DNA from: Corallococcus sp. CA053C
GTDB taxonomy: Bacteria; Myxococcota; Myxococcia; Myxococcales; Myxococcaceae
DNA length: 37,023 nucleotides
Assembly (NCBI RefSeq): GCF_003611675.1
Contig: NZ_RAWA01000047.1
Coordinates: 1-37,023 of the forward strand
Direction of reading: 5' to 3'
Shown here: positions 8,709 to 18,076 of the stretch, piece after piece
How the letters are laid out: each line of letters begins with the position of its first letter
How positions within the stretch are numbered: position 1 is the stretch's first letter
Made by a program: the position numbers and the translations under genes
Notes under the pieces: model-generated
Database searches by the model: none
Seen by the model: the letters and a program-made list of their open reading frames with translations, nothing else
What the model was told of the DNA's origin: nothing

Positions 8709-9857
8709 TCAGGCGCCGCGCTGGAGCACTTCGTCGAAGAAGTCCAGGTGCGCCCGAGCCACCACCGGCCAGGCGAAGCGGGACACCGCGCGCTCCCGGC
8801 CTCGCAGCGCCCAGGACTGACGCGCGGCAGGGCTCTCCAGCAGCTCCGCGAGCGCCGCGGTCCAGGCGCTGACATCCGCTTCCGGGAGGATCCGCCCGCC
8901 GTCGCCCACGGTATGGGGCACCTCGCCGGAGTCACTGGCGAGCACGGGCACTCCGCACGCGAGCCCCTCCGTGAGCATCCGGCCGAACTGCTCCTTCCAG
9001 AAGGACGTTGTCTGGCTGGGTGCGCAGAGCACGTCCATGGCGTTGAGCGCGCGAGGCACCTCCGCGTGCGACACGCCGGTGACGACCCGCACGCGGTCCG
9101 CATGGCGTGAGGCCCAGGCGCGCAGCTCCGCTTCCAGCGGGCCCCCGCCGACGAAGAGGGCGCGCCAGGGCGTACGCAGTCCGTCGAGCGCGTTCATCAG
9201 GAGGCGCAGGCCCTTCTCCGGAACGAAGCGCCCCAGGTAGCCCACCACCGGAGGCCCTTCCTCCGTCCAGCCCACGCGCTCGCGGAAGGCCCTGCCCGCG
9301 GATGGATCCGGTCGGAAGTGCTCCACGTCCACGCCCACGGGGATGAAGCGCGAGGGCCGCTGCGCATAGCCCGTCCGGGCCTGGAGCGTGTCATGCACCG
9401 TCTGTCCCCACGCCACCCAGCCCGCGGCGCGGCGCACGACGAAGCGCTCGGCTTGCGCGAAGGGTGGGGGGTAGCGCTTGGCCAGGTTCTGGAACGTGCA
9501 GAAGACGAGCGGCACGTGGCGCGGCGTCAGCAGGGCTACCTCGAGGCCGGAGAGCACGTAGGGCTCCTCCCACGCATGCACCAGCTCCGCGCCGGACAGC
9601 CGTGCGCGCAGCTCCGGGCCGTAGACGAAGCCATGCAGGGAGCGGCTGAAGAAGGTGCGCACGCCCTCGATGTGCGCGGGCTCGTCGGGTTCGCGCTGGA
9701 GCACGAGCGGGCCCAGGTCCCCGTGGAAGGAGCGCGGCGCCACGGCGGTGACGTCCCAGCGGCCCGCGCCCGCGCGCGTCATCTCGTTGGCCAGCCGCCG
9801 GTTGAGGGTGACGACGTAGGAATGGGAGACGGTGACGAGCTTCCGGGGCCGCATCAT
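8709..9857 (-). CDS. GT4-family glycosyltransferase
   Basis: 382 aa, last gene of the inverted wzx-led unit. The donor domain shows GRFVPEKG (209-216) and an EX7E pair at Glu289 and Glu297 in an unusual context, KEQFGRMLTE, instead of the more common E-x-FG-x3-E pattern. A conserved HAWEEPY stretch lies at 95-101. Two adjacent ATG codons begin the protein and overlap the stop of the upstream gene (9854-9857). It should act on the cytoplasmic lipid-linked intermediate; acceptor and donor are unknown. Confidence 0.9.
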   Translation of the reverse strand: MMRPRKLVTVSHSYVVTLNRRLANEMTRAGAGRWDVTAVAPRSFHGDLGPLVLQREPDEPAHIEGVRTFFSRSLHGFVYGPELRARLSGAELVHAWEEPYVLSGLEVALLTPRHVPLVFCTFQNLAKRYPPPFAQAERFVVRRAAGWVAWGQTVHDTLQARTGYAQRPSRFIPVGVDVEHFRPDPSAGRAFRERVGWTEEGPPVVGYLGRFVPEKGLRLLMNALDGLRTPWRALFVGGGPLEAELRAWASRHADRVRVVTGVSHAEVPRALNAMDVLCAPSQTTSFWKEQFGRMLTEGLACGVPVLASDSGEVPHTVGDGGRILPEADVSAWTAALAELLESPAARQSWALRGRERAVSRFAWPVVARAHLDFFDEVLQRGA

Positions 9858-11098
9858 GGATGCCCTTGTGACACACGCTCGGGGACGAGCTGGCGATACA
9901 CCGCGAGGATGTTCCGCGCGTAGCGCTCGCGGGAGAAACAGCGCACGGCGGTGTGGCGGGCCGCGCGGGCCAGGGTCGTTCGCAGGGCTTCGTCCTCCAG
10001 CAGTCGGCGCAGCGCCGCCGCGAGCGTGTGCGGCTCTCCCGGGGCGATGGCCAGCACGTCCTCGCCGTCCTGGAGCGCTTCGGCCGCGCCGCTGTCCTTC
10101 GAGATGACGGCGGCACGACCGCAGGCGAGCGCCTCCGCGATGGTGAGGCCGAAGGGCTCGCGGCGGGTGCTCGCGTGGACGAAGACGTCCAGCGCCCGGT
10201 AGATGTCCGCGGGTTCGGACTGGAAGGGCACCAGCCCCACGCGGCCCATGAGGCCGTGGCGCTCCACCTGCTCGCGCAGCTCCGTGGCCGTGAACTGCGA
10301 ATCCGCCGTGCGGTAGAGGGGCGCGCCCACCAGGTAGAAGCGCACGGGCAGGTCCGGCACCTGTCGGGTCAGCAGGGCCGCGGCCTCCAGGAAGACGTCG
10401 TGTCCCTTCCAGCGCGCGTACGTGGCCACGAGTCCCACGCGCAGCGTGCCCGGAGGCGCGGGTGGCAGACCGGCGAGCGCATCCAGGCGCGCACCGTCAC
10501 CGGGACCCGGGGAGAACCGCTCCACGTCCACGCCGTTGGGCACGACATGCACGGGCACGTTGCCCAGCACCGCGCGCGCATCGTCACCCACGGCGCGCGA
10601 GTTCGCGATGGCGGCGGAGGCCAGCGGACGCAGCCCCGCGAGAGCGTGACGCACGAGCGGACGCTCGCCGAGGAAGTCATGCACGTGCCACACGCGCGGA
10701 ATCGCGAGGCCGGCGGTGGCCGTGCTCAACAGGTGCGTCTTGATGCCATTGGAGTGCAGCAGGTCGGGCGCCACGTCCCGCACCGCGCGCCGCAGGGCGA
10801 TGCCATGACGGGCGAGCAGCAGGGGCGTGGGGGCGACGTCCCGCGCGAAGCGCCACGCTCCGGCCAGTCCCTGGTTGCGCAGGCCGCTGTCCCCGAGCGC
10901 CGACAGTCGCTCCGGGAGCGGCAGCGCCTGGGCCTGCACGCCCAGGCCCCGGGCCAGCTCCACGAGCGGCCCCTCCGTGCCGGTGATGAGGTGCAGCGAC
11001 AGCGTCGGATCCAACGTGCGCAGGCAGGCGAGCAGATCCACGAGTGCGCGCTCGGCACCGCCCAGGATGCCCACGGGATTCAGGAAGACGATGCGCAC
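9854..11098 (-). CDS. GT4-family glycosyltransferase
   Basis: 414-aa GT-B enzyme. Its N-terminal loop is VGILGGAERALVDL (9-22), the classic GGAE acceptor-side motif. The donor domain has YARWKGHD (227-234) and EX7E as EPFGLTIAE (314-322). The AIANSR segment (164-169) is typical of GT4 enzymes. The ATG at 11098 has no clear Shine-Dalgarno sequence; it lies 15 bases after the upstream stop, so reinitiation within the operon is plausible. Probably a repeat-unit glycosyltransferase. Confidence 0.9.
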   Translation of the reverse strand: MRIVFLNPVGILGGAERALVDLLACLRTLDPTLSLHLITGTEGPLVELARGLGVQAQALPLPERLSALGDSGLRNQGLAGAWRFARDVAPTPLLLARHGIALRRAVRDVAPDLLHSNGIKTHLLSTATAGLAIPRVWHVHDFLGERPLVRHALAGLRPLASAAIANSRAVGDDARAVLGNVPVHVVPNGVDVERFSPGPGDGARLDALAGLPPAPPGTLRVGLVATYARWKGHDVFLEAAALLTRQVPDLPVRFYLVGAPLYRTADSQFTATELREQVERHGLMGRVGLVPFQSEPADIYRALDVFVHASTRREPFGLTIAEALACGRAAVISKDSGAAEALQDGEDVLAIAPGEPHTLAAALRRLLEDEALRTTLARAARHTAVRCFSRERYARNILAVYRQLVPERVSQGHP

Positions 11099-11113
11099 GC
11101 GCGAACGATGGAA

Positions 11114-12280
11114 TCAGACCCGTCCGGGAGGGTCAAGGTGATGCAGGTACGCGTCCAGCACGGTGCGCGCGTGCGCGCTCCAGGTGAAGCGTGCGGCCCG
11201 GGCGCGTCGTATCTCCGTGGACGGTACGGAGCCACGGCCCGCGAGCAGCGCATCCACCGCGTCCGCCCACGCCGCCACGTCCCCCACCGGGCAGTACGTG
11301 CAGGCGTCGGCGCCCACTTCGCGAAGTACGGGCAGGTCGCTGGCCACCACCGGGACGCCACACGCCAGCGCCTCGATGACGGGCAGGCCGAAGCCCTCCG
11401 CCTCGCTGGGCACCAGCACCGCGCTCGCGCGCCGGTACAGGCCCGCGAGCGTGGCCCGCTCCTGTCGGGGCGGTTGCAGCAGCGCGTCCTTCAAGCCGAG
11501 CCGCTCCACCTGCGCGCGCTGGGCCGCGTCCAGGTCGCCACCCTGTTGCACCAGCATCAGGTCCGGGTGTCGTGCTCGCAGCGCCGCGAAGGTTTCGAAG
11601 AGCACATCCAGGCGCTTGCGACGGATGGCGCTGCCCACGTGCAGCAGGTACGGCCGCTCGTGGAGCGGCGCGAGCACGGCGTCGCTGGCGTCTCCAGGAA
11701 CGGGTTCGGCGCGGTACTCCGGTGACACGCCATAGGGGGCCCACACCAGCCGTTCGGCGGGCACCACGCCGTGCGCGAGCAGCTCCTCCCGCACCTGCCG
11801 CGTGCTGTGGAAGACGAGGGCCGCGCGCTCCAGTCCCTTGAGCGTGGTGCGCGCCATCAGGCGGAACCACGACGGCCTGGGTTCACGGTGGGGTTCGAGG
11901 ACGCAGCGGAACGCATCCAGGTCGTGGCAGTAGACGCCGGTGCGGTCCGCCGGCAGCGTGTGCACGAGCTGCGCGTAGGTGTGATCCACGACGTGGAAGG
12001 CCTCGTGGTCCCAGCGCTCGCGAAGCAGGCGTGCGGGATAGAGGCCGAAGCGCGTGAGCAGCCGGTCCGCGTTGAAGGCGGCCTTGCGGTTTCCCAATCG
12101 GGGCAGGCCGCGCACGGCGCGCGGAATCGGAGGCCTCACGCGGGTGATGGAGATCTCGGCGGGAAACGCCTCCAGCCCCTCCACGAGCGCTTCGCCCACC
12201 AGGTCCATGCTGGGCCAGCCTTCTTCGCGCGGATCCATCAGGACCTGGAGACGCGGAGGGGACGCACGTGAGGCACTCAC
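11114..12280 (-). CDS. GT4-family glycosyltransferase (mannosyltransferase-like)
   Basis: 388 aa, GTG start at 12280 overlapping the preceding stop (GTGA). The donor domain reads HVGSAIRRKRLD (214-225) and SEAEGFGLPVIEALACG (292-308), with the EX7E glutamates at 295 and 303. This HVG-x6-K/R pattern and the EGFGLP motif resemble the mannosyltransferase-type branch of GT4, but that is a family resemblance, not proof of donor. An early HVVDHTYAQLV segment (97-107) is shared by that branch. Third gene of the five-gene unit led by the flippase. Confidence 0.9.
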   Translation of the reverse strand: MSASRASPPRLQVLMDPREEGWPSMDLVGEALVEGLEAFPAEISITRVRPPIPRAVRGLPRLGNRKAAFNADRLLTRFGLYPARLLRERWDHEAFHVVDHTYAQLVHTLPADRTGVYCHDLDAFRCVLEPHREPRPSWFRLMARTTLKGLERAALVFHSTRQVREELLAHGVVPAERLVWAPYGVSPEYRAEPVPGDASDAVLAPLHERPYLLHVGSAIRRKRLDVLFETFAALRARHPDLMLVQQGGDLDAAQRAQVERLGLKDALLQPPRQERATLAGLYRRASAVLVPSEAEGFGLPVIEALACGVPVVASDLPVLREVGADACTYCPVGDVAAWADAVDALLAGRGSVPSTEIRRARAARFTWSAHARTVLDAYLHHLDPPGRV

Positions 12281-13431
12281 GCGGTGCCTCCGCGGCGCAG
12301 CAGGTGCGCCACCGTGTGCTCCAGCGCGAAGTGCTCGCGATAGACGCGGGCCGCGCGCTCGCCCAGGGCCCGGCGCTTCTCGCCGTGCTCCAGCAGGTCT
12401 TCGGCGAGCGCCAGCAACGCGGCCGGCGATGTGCCGTCCTCGAGCGCCACCGCTCGTGACTCACGCCACAGCGGCTCGCTCAGGTGGCCGAGGTTGGTGA
12501 CCATGGGGAGCCCCAGACCCAGGCCCGCCATCGCGCTGCTGCGTCTTGCGCTGACTCCGTCGGGATAGGGCTGGAGCAGCAGGTCCGCTGCGCGCAGGTG
12601 CGCGGCCACGGCCTCCGGTGACAGCCCGTCCCTCGCGTGGATTCGTCCAGCCAGGGCCGGATGTCCGCGCGACAGGGCTTCACGAAAGGCACTGCTGCCC
12701 CGACCCAACAGCAACGCCTGCCGTCGTTCGTCCCGCTGCAACAGGGGGACGAGCACTGCCTTGAGCGGATCCGAGATGGCCGTGCCGTACGTCCCGAAGT
12801 GCGCCACGCACGGGCCATCACCCAACGCCTCGCGCACGGCACGTACGTCTTCGTCCGGAGCATCGAGGGGCAGGGGACTGGGGATGGGACACCACCGGGC
12901 GCGGGTGCGCAGCGGCTCGGGGAGGTGTGCCGCCCAGGCGGGGATGGAGACGTAGGCGCGATCCACGCCGTGGGCCAGCGTGCGCAGCATGACTCGCGTG
13001 ACACCCGCGAGGACCTGGTGACGCCAGGGCGCACCCGGGCTCCACGGGTACACCGCTTCGTGGAGGAACAGCTCGCGTTCGTCCTGCCGCCTCGCGGCGA
13101 ACCAGGCGCAGAAGGGCACGTTCATCGCCTTCAAGCCGAACGCTTGCGGCACGTACAGCAGCAGCAATCGCCGGGGGCCCTGGCACGCGTCCAGCTCGCG
13201 CGTCAGGCGCACGAGGCCCTGCGGTGTGAAGAGGCCGGGCCACCGATGCACGATGACGTCCTGATCCACGGACACGCCTTCGGCACCAGGGGTCCACACC
13301 CGCACCGTCTCTCCCGCCTTCGCCAGCGCGCGAGCGACGCTCCGGGTGTGGTCGGAGACGCCGCCAGGGGCCGGCGGATACTCCCCGGTCAGCAGGTGCC
13401 AGGTGGGGGCGACTGGCGCCTGTTGGCTCAC
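12277..13431 (-). CDS. Atypical GT4-like glycosyltransferase lacking EX7E
   Basis: 384 aa, GTG start at 13431 overlapping the flippase stop. The N-terminus has GEYPPAPGGVSDHTRSVA (16-33), a clear GT4 acceptor loop, and HFGTYG (211-216) starts the donor domain. Where other GT4 enzymes carry the two glutamates, this protein has YPDGVSARRSSAMAG (289-303). From memory, DG-x-S-x-RR variants occur in a recognised GT4 subgroup, so it may still be active with a different donor-binding arrangement. Alternatively it is a diverged, inactive subunit; the intact reading frame and operon position favour function. Confidence 0.82.
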   Translation of the reverse strand: MSQQAPVAPTWHLLTGEYPPAPGGVSDHTRSVARALAKAGETVRVWTPGAEGVSVDQDVIVHRWPGLFTPQGLVRLTRELDACQGPRRLLLLYVPQAFGLKAMNVPFCAWFAARRQDERELFLHEAVYPWSPGAPWRHQVLAGVTRVMLRTLAHGVDRAYVSIPAWAAHLPEPLRTRARWCPIPSPLPLDAPDEDVRAVREALGDGPCVAHFGTYGTAISDPLKAVLVPLLQRDERRQALLLGRGSSAFREALSRGHPALAGRIHARDGLSPEAVAAHLRAADLLLQPYPDGVSARRSSAMAGLGLGLPMVTNLGHLSEPLWRESRAVALEDGTSPAALLALAEDLLEHGEKRRALGERAARVYREHFALEHTVAHLLRRGGTA

Positions 13432-14933
13432 GGAGGCGCCCGCCGGGCGCGGACGTGCTGGAGGAGGGCGCGCAGCTCACCCAGCAGGGACAGGCCCCGC
13501 CGCGTGGCCTCACGTGCGAGCACCAACGCGGTCAACAGCCCCGCCGCCACCAATGCCTGCACCAGCAGACCGCCCTGTCCCGTCGCGAGTCGCGAGAGCC
13601 CCAACGCGAGCGCGAGCAGTGCGCCCACCGTGAGGAAGGGCTCCATCACCTCGAACTCCAGGCGCGACAGCTCCGGGGCGCGGCGGGCCACCAGTCGCGC
13701 GGTCAGCCACAGCTCGGTCAGCGTCACGGCCGTCGCGCTGACCCCGACGCCGACGATGCCCCACTGCATCACCGCGAGCGTCCCCAGCCCGAAGCGCAGG
13801 AGGCTGGAGAGGGTGGCCACGTACATCCGTTCGCGCGCGTGGCCGCTGGCGTGCTGCTGCGAGAACAGCAGTCCCTGCACCGCCTGCATCGACGCCTCGA
13901 TGGTGAACCACTGCACCAGCGTGGACGCGAGGCTCCAGCGCGCGCCGAACACCACCGGGATGAACGGTGGCAGCGCGATGACGCCGAAGGGGATGACGAG
14001 GCACAGCAGCGCGCTGATGCGGCGGATGGAGGTGCGCAGGTAGTCCGCCAGCGCCGCCGAGTCCGCCTGCAAGCGACTGTAGGCCGGATACGCGACGCGG
14101 GTGAGCACGCTGCTCAGCGCCAGTGGCACGGAGGCCAGCGCGGTGGCCCAGTTCACGAGGCCCACCGCGTCCTTGCCCTCCATGCGCCCCACCACGAGGG
14201 GAATCCACCCGTTGAGCACCGCGGGGATGAGGCCGGTGAGCTGGAACCAGATGCCGAAGCCCAACAGCCTCTTCACGATGGTCCACCGGACCTTGCCCCG
14301 CGGACGCCAGCCCGCCGCGGACCAGAGCATCAACATGCCCAGGCCGCCGCGCACCAGCCCGCCGCCGATGAGCGCCCACGCGCCCAGGCCCAGCCAGGCC
14401 AGCAGGATGGTGCTCGCCGTCTGCGCGATGCCTTCAATGAGCTCGATGCGCGCGAGGGCGGGGAAGTGGAGCTGTCGCTCCAGCACCATGATGGGGATGA
14501 CGCGCAGCGAGTGGAAGAACAGCCCCAGCGCCATCACGCTCACCATGGCGGTGCCCGAGGGCCCCAGCTCGTAGGAGCGCGACAGGAGCGGCGCGAGCAC
14601 CAGCAGGACGCTCACGACGCAGACGGTGAACGCCTGATGGCTCCAGAACGAGGTGCTGATCTCATCCTGCGTGGGTTCGTGCTGCTGGCGTACCAGCGCC
14701 GCGCTCAACCCCAGGTCGCCCAGGAAGGCGCCCATCGCGGCGGTGAAGGCCACGATGGCGAACGCGCCGTAGTCCCCGGGGAACAACAGGTGCGACAGGG
14801 CGAGCGAACTCACCACGCGCAGCCCCAGGGAGCCGAGCGTCCGCAGGCCCAGGGCGATGATGGAGCGTTGGGCGCGGACCTTGACGTCCGAGGTGCCCAG
14901 TTCCGGGGCGAGGGGAGGAGGACTGCTGCTCAT
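13428..14933 (-). CDS. wzx: Wzx-type polysaccharide repeat-unit flippase
   Basis: 501 aa from the ATG at 14933; the frame continues to a GTG at 15014, but the extra 27 residues are polar and unlike a flippase N-terminus. A MATE/MOP-fold transporter: after a short cytoplasmic leader and the SDVKVRAQRS segment, about 12-14 hydrophobic helices alternate with basic loops, and the FPGDYGAFAIV motif (51-61) is typical of the polysaccharide biosynthesis protein family. It would move the undecaprenyl-diphosphate-linked repeat unit across the inner membrane. First gene of a five-gene minus-strand operon with GTGA or ATGA overlaps at three of its four junctions. Likely the counterpart of M. xanthus WzxB by gene order. 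Confidence 0.9.
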   Translation of the reverse strand: MSSSPPPLAPELGTSDVKVRAQRSIIALGLRTLGSLGLRVVSSLALSHLLFPGDYGAFAIVAFTAAMGAFLGDLGLSAALVRQQHEPTQDEISTSFWSHQAFTVCVVSVLLVLAPLLSRSYELGPSGTAMVSVMALGLFFHSLRVIPIMVLERQLHFPALARIELIEGIAQTASTILLAWLGLGAWALIGGGLVRGGLGMLMLWSAAGWRPRGKVRWTIVKRLLGFGIWFQLTGLIPAVLNGWIPLVVGRMEGKDAVGLVNWATALASVPLALSSVLTRVAYPAYSRLQADSAALADYLRTSIRRISALLCLVIPFGVIALPPFIPVVFGARWSLASTLVQWFTIEASMQAVQGLLFSQQHASGHARERMYVATLSSLLRFGLGTLAVMQWGIVGVGVSATAVTLTELWLTARLVARRAPELSRLEFEVMEPFLTVGALLALALGLSRLATGQGGLLVQALVAAGLLTALVLAREATRRGLSLLGELRALLQHVRARRAPP

Positions 14934-15108
14934 GAAGGGGCCTGAGCGTATATGCGTCCCCGCGTCCGACGAACAGGGCCTGTCCGGAAACCTGGAGAGC
15001 GGGCGGGCAGCCACGGGCGTGTTCGGTGAGGTGGCGCAAGGGGGCAGTCGCGGTGTGCAGATTCAGTGCGCGCGGCGACCGGTGCCGCGAACCCCTGGGA
15101 GTCGAAAC

Positions 15109-16131
15109 ATGGCCGAGGCTTCAGCGAAGAACGGGCGGGCGGCGAACGGAACCTCCAATGGCCGGGCCCGCATCTGGGGAGGCCTTGACCTGGGAGGGAC
15201 CAAGATTGAAGCGGTCATCGTGGACGCGCGCGGCGAGGTGCTGGGCCGGGCCCGCCACCCGACGCCCGTGAAGGGCGGCCCGGGCGAGGTGGTGAAAGAG
15301 CTGTACGGCACGCTGGGGGAAGCGGCGCGGACGGCGGGCATCGAGCCCGCGAAGCTCGCCGGCGTGGGCGTGGGCGCCCCGGGGTCGGTGGATGCGAACA
15401 GCGGCACGCTCGCGCACACGAGCAACGTGGCGGGCGGCTGGGAGGATCCGTATCCGCTCGCGTCGGACCTGGGCGACCTCGTGGGCGGCAAGGTGGTGAT
15501 GGGCAACGACGTGCAGGTGGCGGTCGCGGCCGAGTACAAGCTGGGCGCGGGCCGCGACTTCCGCTCCGTGCTGGGCGTGTGGTGGGGCACGGGCGTCGGC
15601 GGAGGGCTGGTGCTGAACGGCGTGCCGTGGCGCGGTCAAGGCGCGGCCGGAGAGATTGGTCACATGGTGGTGAAGGCCAACGGTGCGCGCTGTGGCTGTG
15701 GCCGGCGCGGCTGCCTGGAGGCCTACGCGGGCCGGGCGTCCCTGGAACGCAAGGCGCGCACCGCGGTGAAGAAGGGGGAGAGGACGATCCTCTTCGACAT
15801 CATGCACGACAGGAAGCGCACGCGGCTGTCGAGCGGCGTGTGGGCGCAGGCGCTGAAGGAGAAGGATCCACTCGCGACGCGGCTCATCCACCGCGCGGTG
15901 GAGATGATGGGCGTCGCCATCGCCTCCGTCATCAACCTGTTGGACGTGGAGGCGGTCGTCATCGGCGGAGGGCTGGGGTCGCGGCTGGGCACGCCGTACG
16001 TGGAGCGCATCGCCGACGCCATGCACCCGCACCTGTTCAGCGCGGAGCGCAAGCCCGCGATGCACGTGGCGGAGCTGGGTGACCTGTCCGGCGCCATCGG
16101 CGCGGCGCTGCTCGCGGGTCCGCAGATGTGA
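15109..16131 (+). CDS. ROK-family sugar kinase (glucokinase-like)
   Basis: 340 aa; the ATG at 15109 has GGGAG (15097-15101) seven bases upstream, preferred over an open frame reaching back to 14857. Residues 27-34 are the phosphate-binding DLGGTKIE, Asp134 in GNDVQVAV is the expected catalytic base, and the ROK signature supplies zinc ligands His185 (GEIGHMVV) and Cys195, Cys197 and Cys202 (CGCGRRGC). No DNA-binding HTH precedes the kinase domain, so this is an enzyme rather than a NagC-type repressor. It would phosphorylate glucose or an N-acetylhexosamine, feeding nucleotide-sugar pools. It is divergent from the flippase operon and ends 10 bases before the convergent methyltransferase. Confidence 0.9.
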   Translation: MAEASAKNGRAANGTSNGRARIWGGLDLGGTKIEAVIVDARGEVLGRARHPTPVKGGPGEVVKELYGTLGEAARTAGIEPAKLAGVGVGAPGSVDANSGTLAHTSNVAGGWEDPYPLASDLGDLVGGKVVMGNDVQVAVAAEYKLGAGRDFRSVLGVWWGTGVGGGLVLNGVPWRGQGAAGEIGHMVVKANGARCGCGRRGCLEAYAGRASLERKARTAVKKGERTILFDIMHDRKRTRLSSGVWAQALKEKDPLATRLIHRAVEMMGVAIASVINLLDVEAVVIGGGLGSRLGTPYVERIADAMHPHLFSAERKPAMHVAELGDLSGAIGAALLAGPQM

Positions 16132-16141
16132 GGCGCGGGGC

Positions 16142-16735
16142 TCAAGCTTCGCGACGGCGCATCACGGTCAACGAGTCGTGCGTGTCCACGCACTCGAACG
16201 CGGGGTCGTGGAGGATGACCTCCCGCGTGTAGCGCGCGCTGCCCGTGGTGTTCATCGGGCGTGAGGGGCTCGCGTGGGTGTCGTGCAGCGCGATGATGGC
16301 GCCCGGTGCCACCAGCGGACTCCAACCGGTCCAGTCGCCCTGGAGCCCTTCGTAGGTGTGGTCCCCGTCGATGAAGACGAAGTCCGCCGGAGGGAGGCCG
16401 CGCTCGCGGTGCCGGTTCGCGGCGCCGACGCCGGTGTCGCGCACCCACTCCACGCGGCCGTTGCGCACGCTGTTCACCTCGCGGTGCGCGATGAGCTGCT
16501 GGAAGCTCACGCGCAGGCGTCCCACCGGATACGGATCCACGGCCCACAGCGTCGCGGTGGGGTCCATCACCGCGCGCAGCACCCGCGTCGTCACGCCGTG
16601 CCACACGCCGATCTCCACCAGTCGCTGTCGCCCCGCCGCGTGCCGCGCGAGGCAGGCGCGCTCTCCCGCCGTCGTCTGCGTCTCCGCCTGGGCGAGGCCC
16701 GCCACCCAGAGGGCGAAGTGGGTACTGACGCGCAT
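16142..16735 (-). CDS. Small class I SAM-dependent methyltransferase (Methyltransf_24-like)
   Basis: 197 aa from the ATG at 16735; the frame remains open far upstream but that part is antisense to the next gene. The SAM-binding loop is VEIGVWHGVTT near residue 40, followed by an acidic end of strand 2 (WAVDPYP), and the family hallmark DFVFIDGDHTYEGL lies near residue 118 with a downstream LHDTH. This pattern fits the Methyltransf_24 family, whose members often methylate sugars or antibiotics. O-methylation of a repeat-unit sugar is an inference from location. It is a single minus-strand gene, divergent from the GT4 gene with a 108-base gap. Confidence 0.85.
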   Translation of the reverse strand: MRVSTHFALWVAGLAQAETQTTAGERACLARHAAGRQRLVEIGVWHGVTTRVLRAVMDPTATLWAVDPYPVGRLRVSFQQLIAHREVNSVRNGRVEWVRDTGVGAANRHRERGLPPADFVFIDGDHTYEGLQGDWTGWSPLVAPGAIIALHDTHASPSRPMNTTGSARYTREVILHDPAFECVDTHDSLTVMRRREA

Positions 16736-16843
16736 GGATCCATCCTGGTGGGGGGCAACCGCGAAAGGCGGCAGCCTGCCAGGGTCGAGCCCCCAAAGGC
16801 CACCCCTGCCCACGCCAGGGCGCCCTGCTATGAAGCGCCCTCC

Positions 16844-17992
16844 ATGCGCGTGCTCCTCGCCATCCACCATCCGCTGTCCCAGGACCTGGGCGCTCCGGGC
16901 GTGACGCTCGCGCTGGGCCGCGCCCTCCAGGCGCAGGGCTGCACCGTGGACTACTACGGCTACGGCGACGCCTTCCCCGGTGAGCAGCACCACACCGCGC
17001 TCCACAACCTCCGCTTCCCGTGGAAGCTCTCCGCGCACCTCGCCCGCGTGGCGCGCGACTACGACGTGCTCGACGTCACCACCGGGGATGCGTGGCCCTG
17101 GGCGCGGGCCGGACGTCCCGGCGCTCCCCGCCGTCACGCGCTGGTGACGCGCAGCCACGGCCTGGAGCACACCGTCTCCGAACAGCTCCGTGCCGACGCG
17201 CGCGAGGGCAAGGCGCACCTGAGCTGGAAGTATCCGCTGTACCACGGGGGTTTCCGCCTCTGGGAGGTCGCGCAGTCGCTGCGCCTCGCGGACCGCTCCG
17301 TGCTCCTCAACGAAGCGGACGCCGCCTACGCGCGCGAACGGCTGCGCATCCCCGCATCGAAGCTGAGCCTCATCCCCCACGGCCTCGGGGAAGCCTTCCA
17401 CGGCCTGCCCCTGCCGGCCCCGCTCGCGGACGGCCCCCTGCGCCTCGCGACCGTGGGCACCTTCATCCAGCGCAAGGGGCGCGAGGACGTCATCGCCGCG
17501 GCGGGCCGACTGCACGCGCTGGGCACGCCCTTCACGCTGACCCTCTACGGCACCGGCACCCCCGAACCCGAGGTCCGCGCGGCCTTCCCGCCGTCCGTGC
17601 AGGTGCACCTGCGCGTGGTGCCGCACTACGCCCATGCCACGCTGCCGGGCCTGCTCGCGCAGGAGGAGGTGCTCCTCTTCCCCAGCCACGCGGAGGGCTA
17701 CGGCATGGCGCTGGTGGAGGCCATGGCTTCAGGCCTCGTGCCCATCTCCACACCGGTGGGGGTGGCCCCCTCCATCGTGCACCCCGGCCGCACGGGCTTC
17801 CTCGTGCCCATCGGTGACGTGGACGCGCTGGTGGAAGCCGTGCGCACGCTCGCGGCGGATCCCTCCCAACGGTACGCGCTTCGCCGCGCGGCCCAGGCGG
17901 CGGTGCAGGGTCTCACCTGGCCTGACATCGCCTCGCGGACCCTCGCGCTTTACGAAGAAGTCCTGCGTATCCGTTCTGCTGACACCAAGTAG
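16844..17992 (+). CDS. GT4-family glycosyltransferase
   Basis: 382 aa from the ATG at 16844. The acceptor side begins MRVLLAIHHPLSQDLGAPG, and the donor domain has the GTFIQRKGRED strand-loop with the phosphate-binding basic residue and EX7E as EGYGMALVE (284-292). A SHGLEHT segment near residue 105 is typical of this group. No strong Shine-Dalgarno sequence is seen close to the start. It stands alone between the divergent methyltransferase and the WecA-like gene, 84 bases upstream of the latter. Confidence 0.88.
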   Translation: MRVLLAIHHPLSQDLGAPGVTLALGRALQAQGCTVDYYGYGDAFPGEQHHTALHNLRFPWKLSAHLARVARDYDVLDVTTGDAWPWARAGRPGAPRRHALVTRSHGLEHTVSEQLRADAREGKAHLSWKYPLYHGGFRLWEVAQSLRLADRSVLLNEADAAYARERLRIPASKLSLIPHGLGEAFHGLPLPAPLADGPLRLATVGTFIQRKGREDVIAAAGRLHALGTPFTLTLYGTGTPEPEVRAAFPPSVQVHLRVVPHYAHATLPGLLAQEEVLLFPSHAEGYGMALVEAMASGLVPISTPVGVAPSIVHPGRTGFLVPIGDVDALVEAVRTLAADPSQRYALRRAAQAAVQGLTWPDIASRTLALYEEVLRIRSADTK

Positions 17993-18076
17993 GCAGGCGC
18001 GTTGTTCGGGTTCACGGCTCCAGGACATTGACGCGCTGCATGGCCGGCCGTCACGATAGGGGCTGACCCCCCCTGA

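Noticed and set aside
14934-15014. Longer N-terminus of the flippase from a GTG at 15014
   Set aside because: No ribosome site and a polar, Pro/Arg-rich extension; the ATG at 14933 leads directly into a normal flippase start. A TATACG hexamer on the minus strand (14947-14952) was considered as a -10 element, but it has no good -35 partner.
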